From assembly GCA_019239965.1 (NCBI GenBank), contig JAFAZC010000154.1, forward strand, positions 1-38,602: a stretch of DNA of 38,602 nucleotides, given 5' to 3'. A program made the position numbers and the translations under genes. The notes below the pieces were generated by a model. That model did no database searches, had not been told where the DNA came from, and worked only from the letters and a program-made list of their open reading frames with translations. Source of the DNA: Kutzneria sp. Lineage in GTDB: Bacteria > Actinomycetota > Actinomycetes > Mycobacteriales > Pseudonocardiaceae. Each line of letters opens with the position of its first letter. Within the stretch, counting starts at the first letter, position 1. This document shows positions 25,374 to 33,395 of this stretch, piece after piece.

Positions 25374-26093
25374 TCAAGCCGCAGCGGACCCCGGCGGCTC
25401 GATGCTGGCCAGCCGCTTGTCGGCCTTGCGCACCGCCCAGACGGTGACGGCGATGGCGACCGCGGTCAGCGGGTAGCCCATCGCGATGCGTGCTACCCCG
25501 AGCAGACTGACCTGGTCCTGGCCGTAGAGCCAGTTCTGCACCACGAACTTGGACCCGAACACCAGGATCCACACCAGAGTGGCCACGTCGTAGTACAGCG
25601 TGGCGACCCGGTCAGAACGCCACCGGAAGCCGGTATTGTTCAGTGCCGACCAGGCCACTCCGGCCAGTGGCCATCGCACCAGAGCGGACAGCAGGAACAG
25701 GCCGGCGTACACCAGGCTGGTCCAGATACCGAACAGGAAGAAGCCCCTCGCCGATCCGGTGCGTAGGACGATGAAGGCCGCGATGGCGATGCCGAGCAGA
25801 CCGGATATCGCCGGCTGGAGGGGCTCCTTGCGGACCAGCCGCCACACCGCGATGGCCACCGCGACGCCAACCGAGGACCAGATCGCCGGCTGCCAGTCAA
25901 ACACCGCGTTGACGGCGACGAACACCACGATGGGAACCGAGGAGAAGACGAGGCCCCAGACGCCACCCATCTGCTCGAGCAGGGTCGGCTGACTGGTCTG
26001 TTCACGGCTGTCCGCGGCACCGTCGGAGGTGTCCCGCGCGTCGGTCTGGCCTGATTGCTTGCCCGTGGGCAAGCCGCGGCTCACAGTGCTCAT
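25374..26093 (-). CDS. DUF3159 membrane protein
   Basis: A 239-residue integral membrane protein of an actinobacterial family (Rv2693c type). A hydrophilic N-terminal tail of about 40 residues rich in Ser/Thr/Asp/Gln precedes LLEQMGGVWGLVFSSVPIVVFV, where the membrane part begins. Roughly six hydrophobic helices follow, the last near VGVARIAMGYPLTAVAIAVTVWAV, with the SDRVATLYYDVATLVW segment between. No catalytic motif is visible and the function is unknown. The ATG overlaps the stop of the OB-fold gene by 4 bp, so the genes of the 27192-25374 stretch are probably co-transcribed leftward. Confidence 0.9.
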   Translation of the reverse strand: MSTVSRGLPTGKQSGQTDARDTSDGAADSREQTSQPTLLEQMGGVWGLVFSSVPIVVFVAVNAVFDWQPAIWSSVGVAVAIAVWRLVRKEPLQPAISGLLGIAIAAFIVLRTGSARGFFLFGIWTSLVYAGLFLLSALVRWPLAGVAWSALNNTGFRWRSDRVATLYYDVATLVWILVFGSKFVVQNWLYGQDQVSLLGVARIAMGYPLTAVAIAVTVWAVRKADKRLASIEPPGSAAA

Positions 26094-26467
26094 GAGGTTG
26101 TCTGCAGCTCGTAGTAGGGATTATAGAGAACTTTGCGTCCGTCACGAACCGCGATCCGGCCCCGCGCCTTGAGGGTTCGGCCGGGCTCGATACCGGGAAT
26201 CCGGCGACGGCCGAGCCAGACTAGCGTGATGCCCTCGGTTCCGTCGTAGAGCTCCGCCTCGAGGGTGGCGGCGGCATCCCGAGGACACATCTCGACGCTG
26301 CGCAGCCTGCCCAACACGGTGACTTCTTCGCCAGACCGGCAGTCGCAGGCCTTCTGCGCGCCGACCGCCTCGGCGGTCCGGGAGAGATCATCGGCGTCCA
26401 GATCAGCGATATCGCTGGTCAGTCGACGTACGAGACGACGGAAGTAACCGCCTGACGTGCTCGCCAT
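26090..26467 (-). CDS. OB-fold nucleic-acid-binding protein
   Basis: A 125-residue protein of the Rv2694c type. The first 35 residues form a helical region (FRRLVRRLTSDIADLDADDL); the rest is an OB fold: EEVTVLGRLRSVEMCP, LEAELYDGTEGITLVWLGRRR, IPGIEPGRTLKARGRI and KVLYNPYYEL. The strand pattern with GRTLKARGRI resembles the anticodon-binding/RecG-type OB fold. It should bind single-stranded nucleic acid; a specific role is not known. ATG at 26467 follows AGGAG at suitable distance. The open frame continues upstream to 26797, but without similarity to the family. Confidence 0.88.
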   Translation of the reverse strand: MASTSGGYFRRLVRRLTSDIADLDADDLSRTAEAVGAQKACDCRSGEEVTVLGRLRSVEMCPRDAAATLEAELYDGTEGITLVWLGRRRIPGIEPGRTLKARGRIAVRDGRKVLYNPYYELQTTS

Positions 26468-26538
26468 CGGCCGCACTCCTGTGTGCCTTGTGGCCCCGGA
26501 TCGGGACCGTTCACCAGTCAGGGTAGTCAAGGTTCGCG

Positions 26539-27192
26539 TTAACCCGTTCCCCTTGCTTGCTCGATGTGCTGGGCGATGGCTGGCGGCAGTTCGACCGGAA
26601 GCGGCGTCCGCACCGGCAGCGGATTCAGTCCGCGCACGACAACGGTGTCTCCCACAACATCGCGGAGCACTGTCCCAGCGGCCGCGGCATGCTCGCTGGG
26701 GCCGGCGACAACACCACGAAGCATCCACCGGTCTCCGTCGACACCGACGAAACGGAGCGAGATGTCGTTGGCAGAGGCCGCCAGTTCCTCGCCCCACACT
26801 CCGCCTTCCCGGATCACCCTGGCACCGTCACCGCGCAGCTGCTCGAGCAGCTCCGCACAGATCTCCCGCCACAGCCCACCCGATCGCGGCGCCGCGTAGG
26901 CGCTGACCGTGAACTGGCCGATCGGAGTGACCAGGTGCACTGCCCGGACCGGCCCTGACGGGTCGACCTCGACCTGCAGTTGTGCCCCGTCGGGCACGGG
27001 AACCCGGACCGAGCCGAGGTCCAGCCGGGTCTTCCCGTCCTCGGGCGCCTCGGCGACGTCATAGGGACCGCCAGCGGGACGCTCGTCGACTGGAGGTGCC
27101 TCCTCGAACGCCTCGACGGTCGCGGCCGGACTACTGCCGCGGCTACCCCGGCTGGCATGGTGTCGTCCATGCTTGCCACGCCTGCCGAACAT
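26539..27192 (-). CDS. DUF3710 family protein
   Basis: A 217-residue soluble protein of an actinobacterial family (Rv2696c type). A basic N-terminus (FGRRGKHGRHHASRG) and an acidic linker precede the domain at about 45-205, with segments RLDLGSVRVPVPDG, VHLVTPIGQFTVSAYAAPRS, LWREICAELLEQLR and VVRGLNPLPVRTPLPV. No catalytic motif or membrane segment is seen. The function is unknown. ATG at 27192 was chosen because it starts MFGRRGKHG, the family N-terminus; the frame is open to 27396. It follows dut by 5 bp and is presumably in its operon. Confidence 0.9.
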   Translation of the reverse strand: MFGRRGKHGRHHASRGSRGSSPAATVEAFEEAPPVDERPAGGPYDVAEAPEDGKTRLDLGSVRVPVPDGAQLQVEVDPSGPVRAVHLVTPIGQFTVSAYAAPRSGGLWREICAELLEQLRGDGARVIREGGVWGEELAASANDISLRFVGVDGDRWMLRGVVAGPSEHAAAAGTVLRDVVGDTVVVRGLNPLPVRTPLPVELPPAIAQHIEQARGTG

Positions 27193-27197
27193 CCTTG

Positions 27198-27674
27198 CTA
27201 CTCCTTCGTCGCCGGCTGTCCGGTGAGCATCGCATGTCCGCCGGTCGAGCCGTATCCGCCGGTCCCGCGCGAGGATCGGGGCAGGTCGGCGACCTCCTGG
27301 AAGGTCACGTGCTCGACCCGCTGCACGACCAGCTGCGCGATCCGGTCGCCGCGGCGCAGTTCGATCGACTCCCGCGGGTCGTGGTTGATCAGGCATACCC
27401 GGATCTCCCCGCGGTAGCCGGAGTCGATGGTGCCCGGTGTGTTGACCACACTGAGGCCCACCCTTGCCGCGAGGCCGGAACGGGGGTGCACGAAGCCGGC
27501 GAACCCGTCGGGCAGTGCCATCGCGATCCCGGTGCCGACCACGGCACGTTCCCCCGGCCCGAGCACGACGTCACTTGTGGTCACCAGGTCCACTCCGGCA
27601 TCACCGGGAGCCGCGTAGCCGGGCACCGGGACGTCGGGATCAACTCGGGACAGCAAGACCTGCACGGGGGGCAT
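27198..27674 (-). CDS. dut: dUTP diphosphatase
   Basis: A 158-residue homotrimeric dUTPase that hydrolyses dUTP to dUMP and PPi, keeping uracil out of DNA and supplying dTMP synthesis. Conserved motifs are visible in order: AGDAGVDL (motif 1), [13 protein letters not shown] (2), [14 protein letters not shown] (3), [10 protein letters not shown] (4) and the C-terminal [10 protein letters not shown] arm (5), which closes over the phosphates. The catalytic Asp is that of [11 protein letters not shown] at 27674 gives [12 protein letters not shown]. No Shine-Dalgarno is seen; a TAGTGT -10 (27683-27688, minus strand) 8 bp upstream suggests a leaderless mRNA. The divergent DUF3093 gene shares this promoter. 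Confidence 0.96.
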   Translation of the reverse strand: MPPVQVLLSRVDPDVPVPGYAAPGDAGVDLVTTSDVVLGPGERAVVGTGIAMALPDGFAGFVHPRSGLAARVGLSVVNTPGTIDSGYRGEIRVCLINHDPRESIELRRGDRIAQLVVQRVEHVTFQEVADLPRSSRGTGGYGSTGGHAMLTGQPATKE

Positions 27675-27682
27675 GGGCGGCG

Positions 27683-27692
27683 ACACTACCCT
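27683..27692. promoter_or_regulatory. Overlapping divergent -10 elements of dut and DUF3093
   Basis: Minus strand: TAGTGT at 27688-27683, 8 bp before the dut ATG (27674). Plus strand: TACCCT at 27687-27692, 6 bp before the DUF3093 GTG (27699). Both fit the actinobacterial TANNNT pattern, and the hexamers overlap by two bases. RNA polymerase could therefore occupy only one at a time, and each transcript would begin at or within a few bases of the start codon. Confidence 0.5.
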
Positions 27693-27698
27693 GGTGTG

Positions 27699-28217
27699 GT
27701 GACCGACAGCGCAGCCGCGGGGGTCTCGCCCGAGCGGCCCGAACCTGACGAGCGGCCCTCGTTCGACGAGCGACTCTGGGTGCCCTGGTGGGGATGGCCG
27801 CTGCCGCTTGTCGCGGCCGTGCTGCTGGCCGCCGAGGTGCACATGGGCTACCCGGGGGTGCGAGCATGGCTGCCGTACCTGGTCACGGTGCCTCTGGTCG
27901 TACTGGTCATGGTGCTGGCGGGACGGTCCAGGGTGCGGGTCGCCGGCGGGGAACTCTGGGTCGGCGACGCGCACGTGCCGCTCCGGTTCGTCGACGAGGT
28001 CGAGGTCGTCGGCGCCAAGGACAAGCGCAGAGCGATGGGGCCCGATCTGGATCCGGCCGCGTTCGTCGTGCACCGTCCCTGGGTGGCGCCGGCCGTGCGG
28101 GTCTACCTGAGGAATCCGGTCGACCCCACTCCGTACTGGCTGTTCAGTGTTCGGTCCGCCGAACGGCTCGCGTGCGTGCTCGCCGCCGGCGCGCCCCCCT
28201 CTCCCGAGTCGCGGTAG
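27699..28217 (+). CDS. DUF3093 membrane protein
   Basis: A 172-residue protein of the actinobacterial DUF3093 family (Rv2698 type). A Glu/Pro-rich N-terminus leads to two hydrophobic helices ([17 protein letters not shown] and [20 protein letters not shown]), followed by a strand-rich cytoplasmic domain ([50 protein letters not shown]), as in the family, which resembles PH-like membrane proteins. The function is unknown. GTG at 27699 is preceded by TACCCT without a ribosome-binding site, so the mRNA may be leaderless. It is divergent from dut and convergent with DUF4193. Confidence 0.88.
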   Translation: MTDSAAAGVSPERPEPDERPSFDERLWVPWWGWPLPLVAAVLLAAEVHMGYPGVRAWLPYLVTVPLVVLVMVLAGRSRVRVAGGELWVGDAHVPLRFVDEVEVVGAKDKRRAMGPDLDPAAFVVHRPWVAPAVRVYLRNPVDPTPYWLFSVRSAERLACVLAAGAPPSPESR

Positions 28218-28224
28218 CCACCGT

Positions 28225-28277
28225 GCGGCCGGCATGCCGGCCGCCGGGTCCGAGGTGGACACATCCGGACCCGGCGG
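28225..28277. terminator. Twin hairpin between convergent DUF3093 and DUF4193 genes
   Basis: Two structures overlap. A perfect 20-bp palindrome (28225-28244, GCGGCCGGCATGCCGGCCGC) and a 12-bp-arm stem (28241-28252 with 28266-28277, 13-base loop) share the CCGC at 28241-28244. In RNA only one can be fully formed at a time. The position between two convergent stops (28217 and 28295) points to a bidirectional terminator. Confidence 0.6.
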
Positions 28278-28294
28278 TGGCCGGCGCGGGCTGC

Positions 28295-28594
28295 TCAAGC
28301 GCAGTCGCGGCAGATCAGCTGCGCGCCGTGTTGCTCGGCGAGCCGGCTCCTGTGGTGCACCAGGAAGCAGCTGGAACAGGTGAACTCGTCAGCCTGCTTC
28401 GGTAGCACCTTGACAACGAGTTCCTCGTTGGACAGGTCGGCGCCGGGCAGTTCGAAGTTCTCGTCCGGCGCATCCACATCGACGTCGACCACGCCGGACT
28501 GGGTCTCATTGCGCCGCGCCTTGAGCTCCTCGAGAGAGTCTTCCGCCAGCTCGTCCTCTTGGCTCCGGCGCGGAGCGTCGTAGTCGGTCGCCAT
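28295..28594 (-). CDS. DUF4193 family protein (zinc-ribbon-like)
   Basis: A 99-residue acidic actinobacterial protein (Rv2699c type). The first half is charged and probably disordered ([20 protein letters not shown]); the second half carries [15 protein letters not shown] and LICRDCA, giving C73-x2-C76 and C95-x2-C98, a four-cysteine metal site that fits a zinc ribbon. The function is unknown; small zinc ribbons of this type often touch nucleic acid or RNA polymerase. ATG at 28594 is in an ordinary setting. It converges with DUF3093 across the twin hairpin. Confidence 0.9.
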   Translation of the reverse strand: MATDYDAPRRSQEDELAEDSLEELKARRNETQSGVVDVDVDAPDENFELPGADLSNEELVVKVLPKQADEFTCSSCFLVHHRSRLAEQHGAQLICRDCA

Positions 28595-29151
28595 CTTCTG
28601 TCACCCCTGCAGTCACATTCAGACTGTGCTCGTGCCGCTGGTCAACGCTCCAGCGCCCCAATTTGTGCCCACCGTCGACAGTGACGGAGGTCTCGTTTCC
28701 CGGCTTTCAGCGTGGCGACACGAATGGCCGATCGTCCCGCGTGACAGGGCGAACCGGCGGCCACGAAAAAAGTCCGAGCTCCTGGTCGTCGTAATCCGTC
28801 AATCCCCAGTCGGATCTCAGTTCCTCGGAGCGCCGAGATCGTAGCCCATCGCGTGGCCGTTCGCTTTCATGATCACCCACCTGTGTGAGTGATGAGCCGG
28901 CAGCCGGCCCGCCGGCGCCGTCCGCGCCACACGTGGATCACTGGTGCACGTTCCGACGCAAGGCCTTGCCACCGGGGTGAACACGTGATCCCATGCGGGT
29001 TCCGAGCCCGTGCGGCGGATAGCACGACCGTGGGACGCCAGGGCGACACGACGGTGTCCACATCGGCGCGGACGGCTCGACAACGCCTAGGCTGATCAGT
29101 GCCGGCGGGGCGGACCGTGGCTGGATCCAACTGACCGAGGAGGACAGGACG
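28595..29151. other. Intergenic region between DUF4193 and cei
   Basis: About 557 bp without a convincing protein gene. It should contain the divergent promoters for DUF4193 (leftward) and cei (rightward). A possible short coding frame (28817-28870, minus) with a near-palindromic upstream stretch (28874-28889) lies inside. Longer open frames here look like chance frames of GC-rich DNA. Confidence 0.5.
28817..28870 (-). CDS. Possible 17-residue peptide (MKANGHAMGYDLGAPRN)
   Basis: ATG at 28870 is preceded by AGGTGG at fair ribosome-binding distance, and the frame stops after 17 codons. The sequence is not Arg/Pro-rich like chance frames in this DNA; it resembles no precursor or leader peptide known to me. 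It lies in a long non-coding gap. It may equally be chance. Confidence 0.25.
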   Translation of the reverse strand: MKANGHAMGYDLGAPRN

Positions 29152-29856
29152 GTGGCAGCGGCACGCGGTACAGGGGACGGCGGGAATCCGCTGTACCGGA
29201 AGAGACACCCCGTGCCGGCTCTCGCGCTGTTCATCGTTCTCGCTGTCGTCGCCGGATTCGTCTGGCTGAAGGTGATACACACCTCGGCGGATGCCGGGGC
29301 CGCCGCGCACTGCAATCCGCCGGGTTCGGCAACGAACAGCCCGCGGGGGCAGCCGGCGCAACGTCAGGGACAGGTGCTCGACCACGACGCACTGGACGAG
29401 ACGGCGCTGGTGGCGGCCGCCCAGGTCCAGGTCAGAGTGCTCAACGCGAGCGGGCAGAAGAACGAGGCGTCCATCGTGGCCGCCGCCCTCGCGCAGACCG
29501 GGTTCGGCGGAGCCGCCGAGCCAGACAACGATCCGCAGTATCCCGCCGGCGACATGTCGTGCCGGGGCCAGATCCGGTTCGGCCCGAACGGGGCGTCCGC
29601 GGCACGAACCCTGAGCATCGTGGAACCGTGCGCCGAACTGGTGCGCGACGATCGGCAGGACACCACGGTCGATTTCGCCATCGGCAGGAAGTTCGACCAG
29701 ATCCGTGTGAACCCCGACGCGAAACAGGTGCTCGACCAGCTGGCCGATTGGACACAACGGCAGCCACCGCAGCAGGGCGGCCAGCTGGCCCAGTCAACCA
29801 ACCGGCCGCCGATCAGCGCGAACCTCATCAAAGCCGCCCGCGACGTGCACTGCTGA
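29152..29856 (+). CDS. cei: Envelope integrity protein Cei (LytR_C domain)
   Basis: A 234-residue single-pass membrane protein. TM helix at about 21-43 (PALALFIVLAVVAGFVWLKV), preceded by a basic cytoplasmic end, then an extracytoplasmic LytR_C-type domain (about 90-185: VQVRVLNASGQKNEASIVAAAL). Four cysteines (54, 137, 160, 234) outside the membrane probably form disulphides. In mycobacteria Rv2700/Cei is needed for cell envelope integrity and multidrug tolerance; that role is taken from the family. GTG at 29152 follows a GAGGAGGACAGGA purine run. It is convergent with suhB (14 bp apart). Confidence 0.92.
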   Translation: MAAARGTGDGGNPLYRKRHPVPALALFIVLAVVAGFVWLKVIHTSADAGAAAHCNPPGSATNSPRGQPAQRQGQVLDHDALDETALVAAAQVQVRVLNASGQKNEASIVAAALAQTGFGGAAEPDNDPQYPAGDMSCRGQIRFGPNGASAARTLSIVEPCAELVRDDRQDTTVDFAIGRKFDQIRVNPDAKQVLDQLADWTQRQPPQQGGQLAQSTNRPPISANLIKAARDVHC

Positions 29857-29870
29857 CGGCCCGGCGGCGG

Positions 29871-30680
29871 TCAGACCGATCCGATCCCGGCGTCGACGAG
29901 GGTGGCACGCAGGTCCTCGGCGATGCCAGGGGCGGCGGCGAACGTGGCATCGGCACCCAGTCCGTCGCGGATCGCGTCACCGGGCAACCGCACGACGGCG
30001 CCGGCCTCCTCCGCGATCAGAGCGCCGGCCGCCCAGTCCCACCGGTGCAGGCCGTGCTCGACATAGCCGTCCAGCCAGCCGGCCGCCACCGAGCACAGGT
30101 CCAACGAGGCCGCACCACCGCGACGCAGATCGCGAACCCGTCCCGCGACCTCGCCGATCACCGCGGCCTGCCTCCGTCTGCGGTCCCTTTCGTAGGCGAA
30201 TCCACTGCCCACCAGCGCCAGTTCCAACCGTGTCGTCGAGGACACGCGCAGCGGTGTGCCGTCCAGCCAGGCACCCCCGCCGCGCGTGGCGGTCCACACC
30301 CTGCCCGATACGGGTTCGACCACCGCACCGGCGACGGAGACGCCGTCCATTTGGGCGGCCACGGACACCGCGTACCAGGGCAGGCCATACAGGTAGTTGA
30401 CGGTGCCGTCGATCGGGTCGACCACCCAGGTCAGTCCGCGCAGGTCGGTGGGCCCGCCGCCCTCCTCGCCAAGCACCGGCTGGCCGGGGCCCAGCTCGGC
30501 CAGCCGGTCCCGGATCAGCCGCTCCGCGGCCTTGTCCGCCTCGGTGACAATGTCTGTTTCACCGGATTTGGTGACAACATGGGTGATCGCGTCGGCGCGC
30601 GCGTCGAGCACAAGCTCGGCGGTCTCCCGCGCGACAAGAACCGCGATGTCCCGAAGTGCTTCGGTATCTGCGACTGCCAT
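29871..30680 (-). CDS. suhB: Inositol monophosphatase (SuhB-like)
   Basis: A 269-residue Mg2+- and Li+-sensitive phosphatase of the FIG/IMPase fold. The signature motifs are VLGEEGG (metal-binding Glu), WVVDPIDGTVNYLYGLP (Asp/Asp/Gly/Thr) and HRWDWAAGALIAEEAG (second Asp). It should hydrolyse inositol 1-phosphate, relevant in actinomycetes for phosphatidylinositol and mycothiol. ATG at 30680 gives MAVADTEALRD; GTG at 30689 and an ATG at 30719 are alternative starts. It is divergent from ppgK with about 120 bp between them, as in M. tuberculosis. Confidence 0.94.
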   Translation of the reverse strand: MAVADTEALRDIAVLVARETAELVLDARADAITHVVTKSGETDIVTEADKAAERLIRDRLAELGPGQPVLGEEGGGPTDLRGLTWVVDPIDGTVNYLYGLPWYAVSVAAQMDGVSVAGAVVEPVSGRVWTATRGGGAWLDGTPLRVSSTTRLELALVGSGFAYERDRRRRQAAVIGEVAGRVRDLRRGGAASLDLCSVAAGWLDGYVEHGLHRWDWAAGALIAEEAGAVVRLPGDAIRDGLGADATFAAAPGIAEDLRATLVDAGIGSV

Positions 30681-30802
30681 GCCGGCCACCGAACCACACC
30701 CGTTAGGGTCTGCGCACAATCGCGCACGACCACGGGGCGCCCCCGCAGCGCGGTCAGGCGTCGCCGGAGGACAGCACTGAACCGAGCAGGAAGGTCCGGC
30801 GG

Positions 30803-31564
30803 ATGGGCACTACCCACGGATTCGGAGTGGATGTCGGGGGATCCGGCATCAAGGGCGGGCTGGTCGACCTCGAGACCGGCGAGCTGGACGGCGAACGGAT
30901 CCGGATCACCACCCCGGCGCCCTCGACTCCCGGGGCCGTTGCCGACGTGGTCGCCGAGGTCGTCGAGAAGTTCGGCTGGACAGGGCCGGTCGGCGTCACC
31001 CTGCCCTGCGTTGTCAAGCGCGGTGTCGCACTGAGCGCGGCGAACGTCGACCGGGCCTGGGTGAACACCGACGCGGCCGCGCTGTTCGCCGAGCGACTCG
31101 GCCGCGCCGCCGACGACATCGCCGTGCTCAACGACGCCGACGCGGCCGGACTCGCTGAGATGCGCTTCGGCGCCGGTGCGGGCAGCGACGGCGTCGTCGT
31201 GCTGCTGACCTTCGGCACCGGGATCGGCAGTGCCCTGTTCATCGGCGGCCGACTCGTGCCCAACACCGAGTTCGGACATCTGGAGCTCGACGGCCACGAC
31301 GCGGAGAAACGCGCGGCCGCCTCGGTGAAGGAAGACCAGGATCTGTCCTGGGAGGAGTGGACACGCCGTGTCTCCCACTACCTGCGGGCACTGGAGAACC
31401 TGATCTGGCCGGATCTGGTGATCGCCGGCGGCGGAGTGAGCAGGAAGGCGGACAAGTGGCTGCCGCTGCTCAAGGTGCGCACTAGGGTCGTCGCGGCGGC
31501 ACTCAAGAACGACGCCGGCATCGTCGGTGCCGCGGCCGCCGCCGCACACGGTATCGACCACTAG
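30803..31564 (+). CDS. ppgK: Polyphosphate glucokinase
   Basis: A 253-residue ROK-family kinase that phosphorylates glucose with inorganic polyphosphate (and usually also ATP). The phosphate-binding loop GFGVDVGGSGIKGGL is at 6-20; LNDADAAGLAEM carries the catalytic Asp, LTFGTGIGSALF is the second phosphate motif and NTEFGHLELDG is the ROK-type segment contacting glucose. The length is the usual one. ATG at 30803 has AGGAAGG about 9 bp upstream. It lies next to sigA (242 bp apart), the same order as in other actinobacteria. Confidence 0.95.
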   Translation: MGTTHGFGVDVGGSGIKGGLVDLETGELDGERIRITTPAPSTPGAVADVVAEVVEKFGWTGPVGVTLPCVVKRGVALSAANVDRAWVNTDAAALFAERLGRAADDIAVLNDADAAGLAEMRFGAGAGSDGVVVLLTFGTGIGSALFIGGRLVPNTEFGHLELDGHDAEKRAAASVKEDQDLSWEEWTRRVSHYLRALENLIWPDLVIAGGGVSRKADKWLPLLKVRTRVVAAALKNDAGIVGAAAAAAHGIDH

Positions 31565-31684
31565 ACCGCCGCCGCCGGCGAGTTGGAAACGCCCCGGTCC
31601 GTTGTTGAGGGATCTACCTGCGACAACGCGCGCCCGGTCACTATCGGTGGCCGGGCGGCGCCATTCGCGCGCACGCGCGACCAG

Positions 31685-31702
31685 CCATTGTCGTTACAAT
31701 GG
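31685..31702. promoter_or_regulatory. Palindrome overlapping a -10-like element upstream of sigA
   Basis: CCATTGT - CGTT - ACAATGG, perfect 7-bp arms. TACAAT at 31695-31700 inside the right arm fits the -10 pattern TANNNT, giving a transcript start near 31707 and a 5' leader of about 100 bases before the sigA GTG (31807). No clear -35 element is seen. A bound dimer on the palindrome would cover the -10. Confidence 0.45.
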
Positions 31703-31806
31703 AACGGTGCCCGCGGCGAGGAGCCGCCGGGCGCTCCCCCGAAACCCTGGCGGCTGAGGTTCGCGCTCTTCAGCCAGCCGTGATCGACCGTTGCGAAAGG
31801 GCCTAC

Positions 31807-33195
31807 GTGGCAGCCGCAGAAACCGCAACCCGACGCTCCAGCACCCAAGGAAGCGCACCCGCGAAAGCCGCCAAGTCCAAGGCGGGCCCCAGAACCGTTG
31901 AGGAGGCGGGAGCCACCGAGGAGACCGTGAAGGCCGCCCCGGCCCGCAAGCCGGCGGCCACCAAGCCGGCGGGCGCCAAGAAGCCGGCGGCGAAGACAAC
32001 ACGCGCCCCGCGCAAGGTGGCCGACGCCGAAGCCGCGAGCAAGGCGAGCCCCGACAAGGCCAAGAAATCCGCCGACCCCGACGAGCCGGAGGATCTCGAG
32101 GGCGAGGTCGAGCTGGACCAGGCCGAGCTGGAGGCGGAGCTGGTCGAGGAGGTCATCGACGACGTCGTTGACGAGCCGGAGACCGAGGAACCCAAGGCGG
32201 GCGACGGCGACTTCGTCTGGGACGAGGAGGAGTCCGAGGCTCTCCGACAGGCCCGCAAGGACGCCGAGCTCACCGCGTCCGCCGACTCAGTCCGCGCCTA
32301 TCTCAAGCAGATCGGCAAGGTGGCGCTGCTCAACGCCGAGGAGGAGGTAGAGCTGGCCAAACGGATCGAGGCGGGGCTCTATGCGGCGGAGCGGGTGCGC
32401 AAGGCCGAGGACGAGAACGAGAAGATGGCTCCGCAGTTGCGTCGCGACCTGCGCTGGATCGTGCGTGACGGCGAGCGGGCCAAGAATCACCTGCTCGAGG
32501 CGAACCTCCGGCTCGTCGTCTCACTGGCCAAGCGCTACACCGGCCGCGGAATGGCCTTCCTCGACCTGATCCAGGAAGGCAACCTCGGTCTGATCCGCGC
32601 CGTGGAGAAGTTCGACTACACCAAGGGCTACAAGTTCTCCACCTATGCCACCTGGTGGATCCGCCAGGCCATCACCCGGGCCATGGCCGACCAGGCGCGC
32701 ACCATCCGTATTCCGGTGCACATGGTCGAAGTGATCAACAAGTTGGGCCGCATCCAGCGTGAGCTGCTCCAGGACCTCGGTCGGGAACCGACCCCGGAGG
32801 AGCTCGCCAAGGAGATGGACATCACCCCCGAGAAGGTTCTGGAGATCCAGCAGTACGCACGGGAGCCGATCTCGCTCGACCAGACCATCGGTGACGAGGG
32901 CGACAGCCAGCTCGGCGACTTCATCGAGGACTCCGAAGCCGTCGTCGCGGTCGACGCCGTGTCGTTCACGCTGCTCCAGGACCAGCTCCAGTCGGTGCTC
33001 GCGACGCTGTCCGAGCGGGAGGCCGGGGTTGTCCGGTTGCGCTTCGGGCTCACCGACGGCCAGCCGCGGACCCTCGACGAGATCGGTCAGGTCTACGGGG
33101 TGACCCGGGAACGCATCCGGCAGATCGAATCGAAGACCATGTCCAAGCTGCGTCACCCGTCGCGATCCCAGGTGCTGCGGGACTACCTGGACTGA
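31807..33195 (+). CDS. sigA: Primary RNA polymerase sigma factor
   Basis: A 462-residue sigma-70 (HrdB/SigA/RpoD type). Residues 1-150 are an Ala/Lys/Pro- then Glu/Asp-rich tail typical of actinobacterial primary sigmas. Region 1.2 starts at [13 protein letters not shown], region 2 contains [18 protein letters not shown], the -10-recognition and melting segment, region 3 [12 protein letters not shown] with TPEELAKEM, and region 4.2 [19 protein letters not shown] (-35 recognition). The C-terminus [17 protein letters not shown] is the family ending. GTG at 31807 follows GAAAGGG (31795-31801); the frame is open back to 31699 but would start inside the palindrome. Two hairpins follow the stop. 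Confidence 0.98.
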   Translation: MAAAETATRRSSTQGSAPAKAAKSKAGPRTVEEAGATEETVKAAPARKPAATKPAGAKKPAAKTTRAPRKVADAEAASKASPDKAKKSADPDEPEDLEGEVELDQAELEAELVEEVIDDVVDEPETEEPKAGDGDFVWDEEESEALRQARKDAELTASADSVRAYLKQIGKVALLNAEEEVELAKRIEAGLYAAERVRKAEDENEKMAPQLRRDLRWIVRDGERAKNHLLEANLRLVVSLAKRYTGRGMAFLDLIQEGNLGLIRAVEKFDYTKGYKFSTYATWWIRQAITRAMADQARTIRIPVHMVEVINKLGRIQRELLQDLGREPTPEELAKEMDITPEKVLEIQQYAREPISLDQTIGDEGDSQLGDFIEDSEAVVAVDAVSFTLLQDQLQSVLATLSEREAGVVRLRFGLTDGQPRTLDEIGQVYGVTRERIRQIESKTMSKLRHPSRSQVLRDYLD

Positions 33196-33205
33196 CAACC
33201 AGGTC

Positions 33206-33331
33206 GGGCTCGGGCGGCGTGTGTTCGCGGAAAGCGCGAACCACGTCGCCCGCTTTCTGTCGTGGGGGCCACCCCCACACCCCCGGGCTCGGGCGGCGTG
33301 TGTTCGCGGAAGGCGTGAACCACGTCGCCCG
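33206..33331. repeat. Tandem pair of 47-bp hairpin repeats after sigA
   Basis: Copies at 33206-33252 and 33285-33331 agree at 45 of 47 positions, and the flanks remain partly alike for about ten more bases. Each copy folds into a long hairpin: GGGCG, CGTG and TTCGCG pair with CGCGAA, CACG and CGCCC. In copy 2 the change C to T in the right arm keeps pairing through G-U. Between them is a third perfect hairpin (GTGGGGG-CCA-CCCCCAC, 33262-33278). The first hairpin starts 16 bp after the sigA stop, so at least one acts as a terminator; the duplication suggests a mobile or dispersed repeat. Confidence 0.8.
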
Positions 33332-33395
33332 TTCCATGTCGTCGAGTCGGTATCACTCCTCGAAGTCCTCTCGCGGCAGACCCCTGTCGTAAACT

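Noticed and set aside
26468-26797. Extension of the OB-fold gene to 26797
   Set aside because: It overlaps DUF3710 in another frame, is Arg/Cys-rich and has no similarity; the AGGAG at 26467 supports the short form.
33206-33331. CRISPR-like repeats
   Set aside because: Only two copies, self-complementary along their full length, and the spacer is itself a hairpin; no cas genes near.
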